From: CAYJAZ01 sp964369185
Lineage (GTDB): Bacteria; Desulfobacterota; Desulfovibrionia; Desulfovibrionales; Desulfovibrionaceae
Assembly (NCBI GenBank): GCA_964369185.1
Contig: CAYJEN010000004.1
Location: forward strand, 1-64,000
DNA: 64,000 nt
Reading direction: 5' to 3'
How positions within the stretch are numbered: position 1 is the stretch's first letter; each line of letters opens with the position of its first letter. The notes beneath the pieces were generated by a model. That model was given only the letters and a program-made list of their open reading frames with translations. It ran no database searches and was not told where the DNA came from. Shown in pieces: positions 37,301 through 43,876 of the stretch. The position numbers were made by a program, and so were the translations under genes.

Positions 37301-37754
37301 CTTGTGGCGGTGTTGGTGTAGTAGCACTACGCTCTTCATAAGGATAAAATCGTGAAGCCAGAGAATCTTGATAAATATCAAGTACTAAGGTGTTGTTATC
37401 CGGTTGAGTATAGATATAACCAAAGTCAGATTTATTCATACTGAGTTCAAGGGTGTTTCCATTTTTTCTAAAGTTATGGACGAAATCGCCTTGAGGGAGT
37501 GAACCTGTTTGGTTTATTTCAGTATCTGAAGCACTTGCAGGTAGTTGAATTGAAATATTCAACCCATTATTTCTTTGTATATAGAAACTGTCAACTGGAT
37601 TATCGAATTGAATTACAAGTCTTTCTCTATTTTGCATAGGAAGCCACTGCCACGTTGCAGCACTCGCAATATTGACACTGGAAAGAAGAAAGAATCCTGT
37701 ACAAAATAAAGCTTTTTTTGATTGTAAAATCGGGAACTTATTATATTTTTTCAT
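34338..37754 (-). CDS. giant periplasmic TPR protein with Pro/Gln-rich linker
   Basis: An 1138-residue protein with a Sec signal peptide (about residues 1-33, ending ASA). Residues about 35-135 are a beta-rich segment resembling an AMIN-like domain. Residues about 145-460 are Pro/Gln/Thr- then Glu-rich low complexity. From about 480 to the end there are many TPR-like helical pairs, such as YLKQGQYALAADTFDQI, SQGKLRDALETLW and YYALNNKDAATKV. It resembles the large TPR proteins in Desulfovibrio genomes next to a sigma-54 regulator, and FimV-like envelope scaffolds, but I know no experimental function. It lies 62 bases downstream of the sigma-54 activator and is probably cotranscribed with it and with pth-rho. 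A role in envelope or flagellar assembly is inferred from context only. Confidence 0.75.
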   Translation of the reverse strand: MKKYNKFPILQSKKALFCTGFFLLSSVNIASAATWQWLPMQNRERLVIQFDNPVDSFYIQRNNGLNISIQLPASASDTEINQTGSLPQGDFVHNFRKNGNTLELSMNKSDFGYIYTQPDNNTLVLDIYQDSLASRFYPYEERSATTPTPPQAPVQQPVQNQTVTQPTPQSPPISSPPAPVVQAPIQAVDTTPLAQNTNQNQISTQQITIPPAPQVSAQTPQVEENPLQNVIEHVDEVDIPALNNQNQPSLRDSVEANQAGATSNVTPPAALPQTAQTPPQSPFPTNNLEEIDEAAEKIYYGNSFIADFKDTPANTVDSVAVPTQVYKGNEPQDYETFEFMDEVDSIAPIQAIETGISPENAALFERPENETPQTVEAVEEQQGQPIQNTEEVAVQEEIIQEETPVEESIETAEAEVLDGTIAPVLLDEMVREDSASGEVTQVALASDVEPTTVEEAKALNRTIIYQDAEGNEVPAPPDVKALMFQADDLLKDRNYEAALPILEQLKDLRLDKDPTINQDLKEDLLYEIVKVKAELYKDTLQENGQEILNAALEAMNYNPSSERVPNAITTLAYTHLLMGNQEDAKGYIMFLKQQYPYELTVPNLLFRLGRDYLKQGQYALAADTFDQIVTEYPDSLLAENSAIAQAFAYYKQGLYEKALPLIEFVNLRWPSAYLDNPDFLPMSADVQISQGKLRDALETLWTQYNINPKSEETPEILNKIALLYYALNNKDAATKVQLEILNIFPDSPYAPKSLLRMAENTFTPVNPSLDLLLNLYDQPNPRIPSINYQIILDDYAESPEAVDALTRLAAFSFYNKDYTSALNYAEEVMTKYPDRLQYNVAGDILLRSFAHTLANALEEENYNRVLALWEKYPYVHDYYLPLEDDLRIALTRAYLNRGDQAKGLELLEPFIETEQDPKYGLYAYNIFLAHYLSQGNWDAILAMDEKVNSWTMPLDVRDQHDYTTALSAQNLGLTSRALPIWSNLAQNTEIPLYQRAYATYFLARDAEEKQDLRASYQYNLDALAMFEELLENRSEFADPQRIRESIAALMDVTEVAGRFAESLEWLNRYAEFVPQDSPDYGGMQLREARIYRKMNDMNTWQSILEEIVRREPDTVFGKMASSELTTEKLARDINSLTP

Positions 37755-37816
37755 TTTTTATCTCGATGTCCGATGGTTTCTGATAAAAAGTACTATGCAA
37801 AAAATGTGCAAAATCT

Positions 37817-38962
37817 TTATTCGAGATTTCTCTTTTTCAATTTTTCGATGAGGGTAGTACGTTTAATGCCTAAAAGTTCTGCGGCATGATTTTTTACGTT
37901 ATCGCATCTATCAAGTGCCTCGTCAATTATTGAGTTTTCAATTGTTTCGAGAAACTCTTTTAGTCCAAGATTAGATTCTTCTAGTTGGGCTAGAGTTGGA
38001 AAAGAGAAAGTTTCGTCATCATCGTCATCAATAGGAGGATTTAGAATACTTTGTAAGTCTAGAGGCTTAGGTTCAGTTTTTGTTGCAAAATTAAGCGCAC
38101 TTGTTTTATTTTGAATTGTTAGAGTTGAAGTTTTTTCTCTAGTTTTTTCTTTTTCAAGTGTTGCTAAAACTGATTCAGGAAGAGGAGGCAAATCCTCAAT
38201 ATTTCCAATTGAGTTGAGAATTTTTGCTGGAATATCTTCAATGCAGATTGTATCCCCGTCAACAAGGATACTAAGTCTTTCCATGAAGTTTTCAAGTTCA
38301 CGGACGTTTCCATGCCATGGATACGCTAGGAAAATTTGTTGTGCTTCTTGTGAGAGTTTTAGTAGTTCTCTACCTTTCTTCTCGCAAAAATGCCCTAAAA
38401 AGCGATTAATTAGGAGGAAAATATCATCTTTTCTTTCTCTAAGAGGGGGCAAATGAATAGGGATTACGTTTAGGCGATAATATAAATCCTCACGGAATCT
38501 ACCCTGTTCAACTTCTTTTTCTAAATCTCTATGTGTTGCAGCGACAATTCTGACATCAACCTTACGTGGTCCGCTTCCGCCAACACGCTCGATTTCTTTT
38601 TCTTGTAAAACTCGGAGGATTTTCACTTGCAAGCTTGCGTCCATCTCACCGATTTCATCAAGAAAAATTGTACCGCCCTCAGCAATTTCAAAGCGACCGA
38701 GTTTGGTATTCATTGCGCCTGTAAAAGCACCTTTTTCATGTCCAAAAAGTTCTGATTCTAGTAATTCTTTAGGGATTGCACCACAGTTGATTGGAATAAA
38801 GGGCTTATTTGTTCTTAAACTGCGTGTGTGAAGTGCACGCACCATAAGCTCTTTGCCTGTGCCTGATTCTCCGGTAACTAATACTGTGCTATCTGTTGGT
38901 GCTACTTTGTCAAGTATTTTAAATACTTGGGCAAGTGATGAATGTTCACCTATAATTTCCAT
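37817..38962 (-). CDS. sigma-54-dependent transcriptional activator without receiver domain
   Basis: A 381-residue bacterial enhancer-binding protein. The AAA+ domain begins at once: Walker A GESGTGKELM (residues 30-39), the sigma-54-contact loop GAFTGA within ELFGHEKGAFTGAM (72-85), Walker B GGTIFLDEIGEMD and the R-finger region RFREDLYYRL. A C-terminal Fis-type helix-turn-helix (about 335-381) ends in HAAELLGIKRTTLIEKLKK. There is no N-terminal receiver, GAF or PAS domain, so it resembles FleQ/FlrA-derived or PspF-type activators controlled by partners. Between AAA+ and HTH is an Asp-rich linker (about 310-318). Sigma-54-type promoters near fliK and possibly cheA suggest flagellar targets; this is inferred. 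Confidence 0.9.
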   Translation of the reverse strand: MEIIGEHSSLAQVFKILDKVAPTDSTVLVTGESGTGKELMVRALHTRSLRTNKPFIPINCGAIPKELLESELFGHEKGAFTGAMNTKLGRFEIAEGGTIFLDEIGEMDASLQVKILRVLQEKEIERVGGSGPRKVDVRIVAATHRDLEKEVEQGRFREDLYYRLNVIPIHLPPLRERKDDIFLLINRFLGHFCEKKGRELLKLSQEAQQIFLAYPWHGNVRELENFMERLSILVDGDTICIEDIPAKILNSIGNIEDLPPLPESVLATLEKEKTREKTSTLTIQNKTSALNFATKTEPKPLDLQSILNPPIDDDDDETFSFPTLAQLEESNLGLKEFLETIENSIIDEALDRCDNVKNHAAELLGIKRTTLIEKLKKRNLE

Positions 38963-39005
38963 AGTATTCTCTTGCTGATTGGTTAGAAAGAATTGATATT
39001 TGCAA

Positions 39006-39034
39006 TCTATAAACTATTTACTTTTCACTGTCAA
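39006..39034 (-). promoter_or_regulatory. sigma-70 promoter of the sigma-54 activator gene
   Basis: On the minus strand TTGACA (39029-39034) and TATAGA (39006-39011) are 17 bases apart, 44 bases before the start codon. Confidence 0.65.
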
Positions 39035-39062
39035 CTCATTGACAATGAGGCTGTTTAACAGC
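39035..39062. promoter_or_regulatory. two adjacent palindromes abutting the -35 box
   Basis: CTCATTG-A-CAATGAG (39035-39049) and GCTGTT-T-AACAGC (39050-39062) are both perfect. They lie next to each other directly upstream of the -35 element of the activator promoter. Position and symmetry suggest operator sites for dimeric regulators. Tandem hairpins in DNA or RNA are the alternative. Confidence 0.5.
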
Positions 39063-39097
39063 TTTTGCTATTGCCATATATTTTTCACTGATATGAA

Positions 39098-39149
39098 AAT
39101 TTACTTTGACACCGCTTGAAAGACAAAAGAATTAATTTAGAAAGTATTT
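39098..39149 (+). mobile_element. MITE-like element remnant, right half
   Basis: About 52 bases align with the right end of the adjacent full copy: TTTACTTTGAC, then GACAAAAGAATTAATTTAGAA, with a decayed terminus. It abuts the next copy, as if a later element inserted at or beside the end of an older one. Confidence 0.6.
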
Positions 39150-39151
39150 TA

Positions 39152-39301
39152 AGGTGTTTTTCTAAATTAAGAGATTTTGCCTTTTTGACAAGAAAAAGTG
39201 AATTTTTATGAAGTGCAGTGTATTTAAAACATACATAAACTGAATAAAAAATTACTTTGACGTAGTTCAAAAGGCAAAAGAATTAATTTAGAAACATACC
39301 C
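39152..39301 (+). mobile_element. MITE-like element, 150 bp, copy 6
   Basis: The left end AGGTGTTTTTCTAAATTAAG is slightly decayed; the right end AATTTAGAAACATACCC is perfect. TA flanks lie at 39150-39151 and 39302-39303. The core GAAGTGCAGTGTAT and AACATACATAAACTGAAT is shared with copies 1, 2 and 5. The last base of the element plus the TA flank is the TAG stop codon of moeA, read leftwards. With the remnant, promoter and palindromes this accounts for the 338-base gap 38963-39300. Confidence 0.85.
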
Positions 39302-40572
39302 TAATCAAATAATAATACATCTATATCACTTGAAGCTTCTATTCCTTCAGATTTAGCATCAATTCTCAACATTCCATCGCTTTTTACCAGCGTACGCAAC
39401 AAGCCGGAATGCCCAAGAATTGGTTTTGCATAAAGAGAGCCATTTTCCATATAGAGAGCAACCCTTACGTAATCTTCTCTGCCATGTTTTGAAGCTATAT
39501 TTCTATCAAGAATTGCTTTGCAAGAATGCCAAGTGTTGAGGTTGAAAGCTAAATCATCGTAAGTGATATACTGAATATAAGGAAGCACAAGGCGATGCAT
39601 AACAATCTGCGCTGAGGTAACTTGACCAGGAAGACCACAAATAAGAGTGTTCTTATATCTTGCAAAAATTACAGGTTTACCCGGACTCATTGCGATTCCA
39701 TGACAAAGGATTTCGCACTCCGGTAGAGACTTCAAAACTTTAATTGTAAAATCTCGCATACCTACAGAGCTTCCGCCGGAGAGTAGAAGTATATCATTAT
39801 TATCAGAAATAGCATTTTCGATAGCAGATTTTAGCTCATCAAAAGAATCGTTCACAATACCATAAAGAGTAGGTTCTGCATGAACTTTTTTTAGTAATGC
39901 TGAAAGAGTATAGGAGTTTACATCTCTTACTTGCCCTTTTCTTATATTGGTATCAATAGGCATAACTTCATCACCGGTTGATAAAATTCCTACTTTAACT
40001 TTAGAATAAACAGGAATATCGCTTACTCCAAGAGCAGCAAGCATTCCAATTTCTTGAGCTTTTAAAAATGTTCCGGCTTCAAGAGCAATAGAGTTTGCTT
40101 TTACATCTTCGCCTTGTCTCATCATAAAAGAAAAAGGAGCGACTGATTTTCTAATTTCAATCATATTATCGCCAAGTTCTTCTGTGTGTTCAACCATAAC
40201 AATAGCATTTGCGCCTTGCGGGGGAATACCACCCGTAACAACGCCGGCACATTCGCCTTCATTTAGATAACCATCCGGTATATCATCAATATTGAAGTTC
40301 ATTACATTTTTTAAAAAGATTGGATTGGAATCACTAGCACCGAAAGTATCTTCTGCATGAACTGCGTAACCGTCCATAGCAGAACGATTTGAAAGAGGTA
40401 AATCTTCTTTTGCGCGAATTGCACGAGATAAAATTCTATTGTCAGCATCAAGAATATTTATAAGTTCTTCACATTCAACAGTGTTTTTTCTGTGTTCATT
40501 GAAAGGAGCTTTAAATGATTTTAATATTTCAATAATTTCTTCAACGCTTAATACTTCAAAAAAATGTGACAT
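39301..40572 (-). CDS. moeA: molybdopterin molybdenumtransferase MoeA
   Basis: A 423-residue enzyme inserting molybdate (or tungstate) into adenylylated molybdopterin, the last step for formate dehydrogenases and related enzymes. The N-terminus has SVEEIIEIL, then LPLSNRSAMDGYAV (about 58-71). The MoCF domain has GILSTGDEV (about 208-216), LLSGGSSVG and SPGKPVIFA. The gene ends with a C-terminal beta domain. The stop codon TAG is formed with the end of the inserted MITE copy, so the native C-terminus could have been slightly altered, although the length (usual 400-415) looks normal. The start has GGAG. No mogA or mobA is nearby. Confidence 0.94.
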   Translation of the reverse strand: MSHFFEVLSVEEIIEILKSFKAPFNEHRKNTVECEELINILDADNRILSRAIRAKEDLPLSNRSAMDGYAVHAEDTFGASDSNPIFLKNVMNFNIDDIPDGYLNEGECAGVVTGGIPPQGANAIVMVEHTEELGDNMIEIRKSVAPFSFMMRQGEDVKANSIALEAGTFLKAQEIGMLAALGVSDIPVYSKVKVGILSTGDEVMPIDTNIRKGQVRDVNSYTLSALLKKVHAEPTLYGIVNDSFDELKSAIENAISDNNDILLLSGGSSVGMRDFTIKVLKSLPECEILCHGIAMSPGKPVIFARYKNTLICGLPGQVTSAQIVMHRLVLPYIQYITYDDLAFNLNTWHSCKAILDRNIASKHGREDYVRVALYMENGSLYAKPILGHSGLLRTLVKSDGMLRIDAKSEGIEASSDIDVLLFD

Positions 40573-40594
40573 AGCTGTTCTCCAAAATAAAAAA

Positions 40595-40612
40595 GCGCAA
40601 ATTTCTTTGCGC
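40595..40612 (-). terminator. ffs terminator
   Basis: GCGCAAA (40595-40601) and TTTGCGC (40606-40612) form a 7-bp stem, followed on the minus strand by eight Ts. It ends the 4.5S RNA just before the moeA ribosome site. Confidence 0.85.
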
Positions 40613-40619
40613 CTTCTAA

Positions 40620-40699
40620 GAATCGGACACCCGAGACAACTGCTACCGTTGCTTCCTTTCGGATCTGGCGGGGTTCACAGCGTAATCGCCGCCCGATTC
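40620..40699 (-). ncRNA. ffs: 4.5S signal recognition particle RNA, small bacterial type
   Basis: Read on the minus strand, the ends GAATCGG and CCGATTC pair to close a rod. The apical domain has the universally conserved SRP features: CCGCCAGATCCGAAAGGAAG at the tetraloop side, and AGCAACGGTAG on the other strand of the internal loops. These form the Ffh-binding symmetric and asymmetric loops with a GAAA tetraloop. The core is about 80 nt; the mature ends may extend a few bases. It has its own promoter (40714-40741) and terminator. Confidence 0.93.
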
Positions 40700-40713
40700 A
40701 TAATAGATGTGCA

Positions 40714-40741
40714 TTATTACCTATCGAAAAAAAAAAGTCAA
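40714..40741 (-). promoter_or_regulatory. ffs promoter
   Basis: On the minus strand TTGACT (40736-40741) and TAATAA (40714-40719) have a 16-base spacer rich in T. The predicted start lies just before the 4.5S RNA. Confidence 0.65.
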
Positions 40742-40795
40742 GCATTTTAAATTTGTAATTTATTAGGAAGTCACGTGAATCTAATTTATGATTTC

Positions 40796-40845
40796 TTGAG
40801 GGAGAAAAGCACGTTTTTTTTAGTAAACGTGCTTTTCTCCCTCAA
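40796..40845. terminator. very strong bidirectional hairpin upstream of ffs
   Basis: A perfect 21-bp inverted repeat (40796-40816 with 40825-40845) with an 8-nt T/A loop. It is not needed by ffs, which starts to its left. It is a second stop for flgD readthrough, or the terminator of a small RNA transcribed between it and flgD (see findings). The remaining sequence of the 505-base gap 40573-41077 (40846-41006) has no supportable ORF. Confidence 0.75.
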
Positions 40846-41006
40846 ACTTCCCCTTTCCTTAAAAAATAACTGTTATTAATTCAAGAAATTACATAATTAT
40901 CTCATGTTTTTATTTTAGTCGCTCTTGAAATATATCTTATTATATACGAATTGTAATGACCTGTGTGTAAGAAGAAGTACAAACCCCGTTTTGGATAAAA
41001 ATAAAA

Positions 41007-41043
41007 AAAGCACTCCCTTTAATGTGATTAAAAGGAATGCTTT
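41007..41043 (-). terminator. flgD terminator
   Basis: An imperfect 14-bp inverted repeat (41007-41020 with 41030-41043; AAAGCA/TGCTTT outer stem) lies 34 bases after the flgD stop. On the minus strand it is followed by a T-rich run. Confidence 0.75.
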
Positions 41044-41077
41044 ATGTTTTACTATATAAATAGGATAGATTTGTTTA

Positions 41078-41851
41078 TTATGGAGTTGTTTCTGTACCTG
41101 AGTTGTTAGTTCCGTTTTCAGGATCTTCCGGATCAGTTTCAGGGGTTTCCGGATCTTCTTCCGGTGTAGTTTCAGCATCTTCCGGTTTAAGAATTTCTGT
41201 AACTTCTGAAAGTGCAACAATTCTGCCGTCAGTAAGTTTTAGGAATTGTTCACCATTGTAGCTACTTACACCATCAACTTTACCTGAAACTTGTGTTTGA
41301 GTTACTACGGTATCACCATTTGCATCAAATGCGCTAAGAGCAATAGTGTAAACACCGTCAGCCGCGACTGAACCATCAGAAAGATAGCCGTCCCACTCAA
41401 ATTTATGAACACCCGGAGCGGTTGGGCTAAGTGGTACACTAGCTACCATTTCCATATTTGAATTGAATATGTTAACAGCACCAGAGGCGATATCATCATC
41501 ACAAGCATATAAAACTTCAGAAGCTTTACCACCGCTTACACTCACACCATAACCCGATGCGGCTACGTCAAGACCAATAAATGAAGCTGAGCTTACTGTT
41601 AAAGCTTTATTTTGAGCTTCAACAAGTCCTGTCATACTTTCATTCATGTTCATCATCTGTTCAAGAGAGTTGAATTGAGCTAATTGTGCAACAAATTCTG
41701 TATCTTCAGCAGGGTTTAGTGGATCTTGATATTGTAATTGTGTTACCATAAGAACAAGAAAAGAATCTTTATCTAAATCGTCACCTGTTCCGGTGAGATA
41801 TTCAGTAGGGCTAAATGCGGAATTGTATTGATTTGAAATTGCTTGTGACAT
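41078..41851 (-). CDS. flgD: flagellar hook assembly (capping) protein FlgD
   Basis: A 257-residue scaffold that caps the growing hook. The N-terminal FlgD signature is DKDSFLVLMVTQLQYQDPLNP (about 22-42), followed by FVAQLAQFNSLEQM. The middle is a FlgD Ig/Tudor-like region with the typical HKFEWDGYLSDGSVAADGVYTI. The last 40 residues are a Pro/Glu/Thr-rich acidic tail not found in most FlgD. It lies 13 bases after fliK, one operon. Hook protein FlgE would be expected downstream in many relatives but is not there. Confidence 0.93.
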   Translation of the reverse strand: MSQAISNQYNSAFSPTEYLTGTGDDLDKDSFLVLMVTQLQYQDPLNPAEDTEFVAQLAQFNSLEQMMNMNESMTGLVEAQNKALTVSSASFIGLDVAASGYGVSVSGGKASEVLYACDDDIASGAVNIFNSNMEMVASVPLSPTAPGVHKFEWDGYLSDGSVAADGVYTIALSAFDANGDTVVTQTQVSGKVDGVSSYNGEQFLKLTDGRIVALSEVTEILKPEDAETTPEEDPETPETDPEDPENGTNNSGTETTP

Positions 41852-41864
41852 AACTTACACTCCT

Positions 41865-43730
41865 CTAAGCAACTAAGTTAAGATAGGAACTGTTTTCTTT
41901 GTCAAAAATTAGTCCCTCGCTTTCTTGAAGCAAGTTTTGTGCCAATTCTAATTCATCTTCGCTAAGAGCTGATTTATCAATCCAGCCTTCGTTGATACCT
42001 CTTCCTAGCACACGAAGTCTGTTTAGGTCATCAACTTGCTGCTGCATTGCTTGTTGTTGCTGTTGTTGTTCGCCTTCAAATTGTTGACTTTCTTGATGTT
42101 GTGCGTACTCATTTGTATCTGATTGTAGTTCAACTTCAATATTTTCAAATTTGATACCTTGTCCTTCAAGCTCACGCTTAATTACGTCTATTTGCTGGTT
42201 GATTGCGTGCATTGTTTCTAGGCGTTCAGGTTGAATAAGAGCATTGACTTCACCATTTTTAGATGTAAGAACAACGTTCAAAGCACCTAATTCTACAGGA
42301 TTAAGTTGAACTTCTAATTTCTGTATATTACCTTTTGCAGCTGTTGTAATTGCATTTTGTACTTGTGAAAGAATTGTTGAATCGTATCCAACTTTTCCGG
42401 CTTCAACTTTTGCCATATTTTGCGAAGTCATAGCTTGGTTCACGTTCTGATTTGTAAAGGTTAAAGATTGTTTTTGCTCTTTTGGAGTATTATCAGAGAA
42501 GCTTTCTTTGCCTGTTTCACTTGTAAATGAAATTGCACTTTTTAGTGTGTTTTCAAGTCCTTGAGCTAAAGTATTTTTTGTTCCTAATTTAGCATCAAGA
42601 GTTTTATTATCTTGTAGCATTCTCATTTCATGCAACAAAGCATCATTTTTTAGACCATTTTCTTTGAATGAAGTAAGAATTTCTTCCATATGAGTATCTT
42701 CCATCATTGCTTTGGTCACGGAAGTACGTTTATCTGTAAGATTTTCAGCATTTAGCTCTGCTTCCATACGTGAACGAGCTTTATCTTCAATCGTTTGAAG
42801 ATTAGTGGCTAAGGTATTTGTGAGAGCTGTTAAATCATCTTTTTTACGTGTGATTTCATTTCTTGCTGAACTCATAATAAACTCAAAATCTGTTTTAGAA
42901 ACGGTCAAATCTTTGACCCCTTCAAACATTTTTCCAAGTTTAGTTTTTTCAGCATCTGATAATTGAAGCAGAGTAGTAAGTGCGCCAAATTCTTCTGTTG
43001 AAAGAGTGAGCGAACCTTTCTTTTCAATTTCGCTGCTTAAGAAATCTAATATACCTTCAGGGGTTTGTGATGTAAGAGCATTATAGACTTCTTCAGGTGT
43101 TTGACTACTAGACATCAACTTTTGCGATAGACCCAAAAGTTTTTGTTCTTCTAGTTTTGTAAGGTTTTGCTCTTCACCCATAACAGTACTTAATGCCGTT
43201 TGGAGTAAATAATCGCTTGTAGAGCCATCAATTGTTTTTCCTGCATCTTGTATAGCAGTAAGAACTTCAAGATTATTGTAACCATCGGCACGCATGTTTT
43301 CGATAAGTTCTTTAATTTCTTCTTGATTAAACCTTACATTGCCAGAGGAAATATTTACCTCATCATGCATTGAGTAAGGTGATAAAAATTGTGCGGCTAG
43401 GGAATTTTCTTCCCCTTCCTCTGCTAAATCATACACAGATTTTTCAAACTCAGACATCAATTCTTTAGCATTTTTAGTCAATTCACTTACATTTTGAAAA
43501 CTTGATAAACCATTATTTTTATTTATTCTTTCTTGTAAATCTAATGCTTGGTTTTTCATTTTTTCAAAATAAGCGTTGTCATCAGCTTTTTTTTGAGCTT
43601 CTTCTTCAAGATAGTCTTCAAAGTCGCTATATGATTGACTGTTTTGTCCGCTAGAAGATACTTGATTTGCAAAAGTTTGTGCAAATCCGCTATAATTCGA
43701 GTAGTTATTTAATGATGGTAAGTATTGCAT
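41865..43730 (-). CDS. fliK: flagellar hook-length control protein FliK
   Basis: A 621-residue molecular ruler secreted by the flagellar export apparatus. The C-terminal Flg_hook domain (about 460-550) has IQKLEVQLNPVELGALNVVLTSKNGEVNALI and LETMHAINQQIDVIKRELEGQGI, the diagnostic core. The N-terminal 450 residues are hydrophilic, helical and poorly conserved, as in all FliK. A Gln-rich stretch near 560-575 is encoded by repeated CAA/CAG codons. A sigma-54-type promoter sits just upstream. It is cotranscribed with flgD. Confidence 0.88.
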   Translation of the reverse strand: MQYLPSLNNYSNYSGFAQTFANQVSSSGQNSQSYSDFEDYLEEEAQKKADDNAYFEKMKNQALDLQERINKNNGLSSFQNVSELTKNAKELMSEFEKSVYDLAEEGEENSLAAQFLSPYSMHDEVNISSGNVRFNQEEIKELIENMRADGYNNLEVLTAIQDAGKTIDGSTSDYLLQTALSTVMGEEQNLTKLEEQKLLGLSQKLMSSSQTPEEVYNALTSQTPEGILDFLSSEIEKKGSLTLSTEEFGALTTLLQLSDAEKTKLGKMFEGVKDLTVSKTDFEFIMSSARNEITRKKDDLTALTNTLATNLQTIEDKARSRMEAELNAENLTDKRTSVTKAMMEDTHMEEILTSFKENGLKNDALLHEMRMLQDNKTLDAKLGTKNTLAQGLENTLKSAISFTSETGKESFSDNTPKEQKQSLTFTNQNVNQAMTSQNMAKVEAGKVGYDSTILSQVQNAITTAAKGNIQKLEVQLNPVELGALNVVLTSKNGEVNALIQPERLETMHAINQQIDVIKRELEGQGIKFENIEVELQSDTNEYAQHQESQQFEGEQQQQQQAMQQQVDDLNRLRVLGRGINEGWIDKSALSEDELELAQNLLQESEGLIFDKENSSYLNLVA

Positions 43731-43755
43731 AGTATTATCCTCACGCTAATTATTA

Positions 43756-43771
43756 TGCAATATATATGCCA
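43756..43771 (-). promoter_or_regulatory. sigma-54 (-24/-12) promoter of fliK-flgD
   Basis: On the minus strand TGGCATATATATTGCA matches TGGCAC-N5-TTGCA, with the invariant GG and GC ten bases apart and a single C-to-T change. The -12 end lies 26 bases before the fliK start codon, a natural distance for a short leader. Flagellar hook genes are classic sigma-54 targets. Confidence 0.75.
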
Positions 43772-43803
43772 GTCAGTTATGGAGGTTATGTTATTGTTTC
43801 GAG

Positions 43804-43846
43804 AGGGGGGAAACCTCGTTTTTATAAAAAACGAGGTTTCCCCCCC
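43804..43846. terminator. catalase terminator (strong GC-rich hairpin)
   Basis: A near-perfect 20-bp inverted repeat with a G-run/C-run base and an A/T tip lies 30 bases beyond the catalase stop codon. It insulates catalase from the fliK promoter. Confidence 0.8.
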
Positions 43847-43876
43847 TTAAAAAATCAATCTATACTACATATTTTT

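Noticed and set aside
39040..39080. TGGCAATAGC-type sigma-54 promoter before the activator gene
   Set aside because: The GG to GC spacing is eleven rather than ten bases, and a better sigma-70 promoter lies just downstream.
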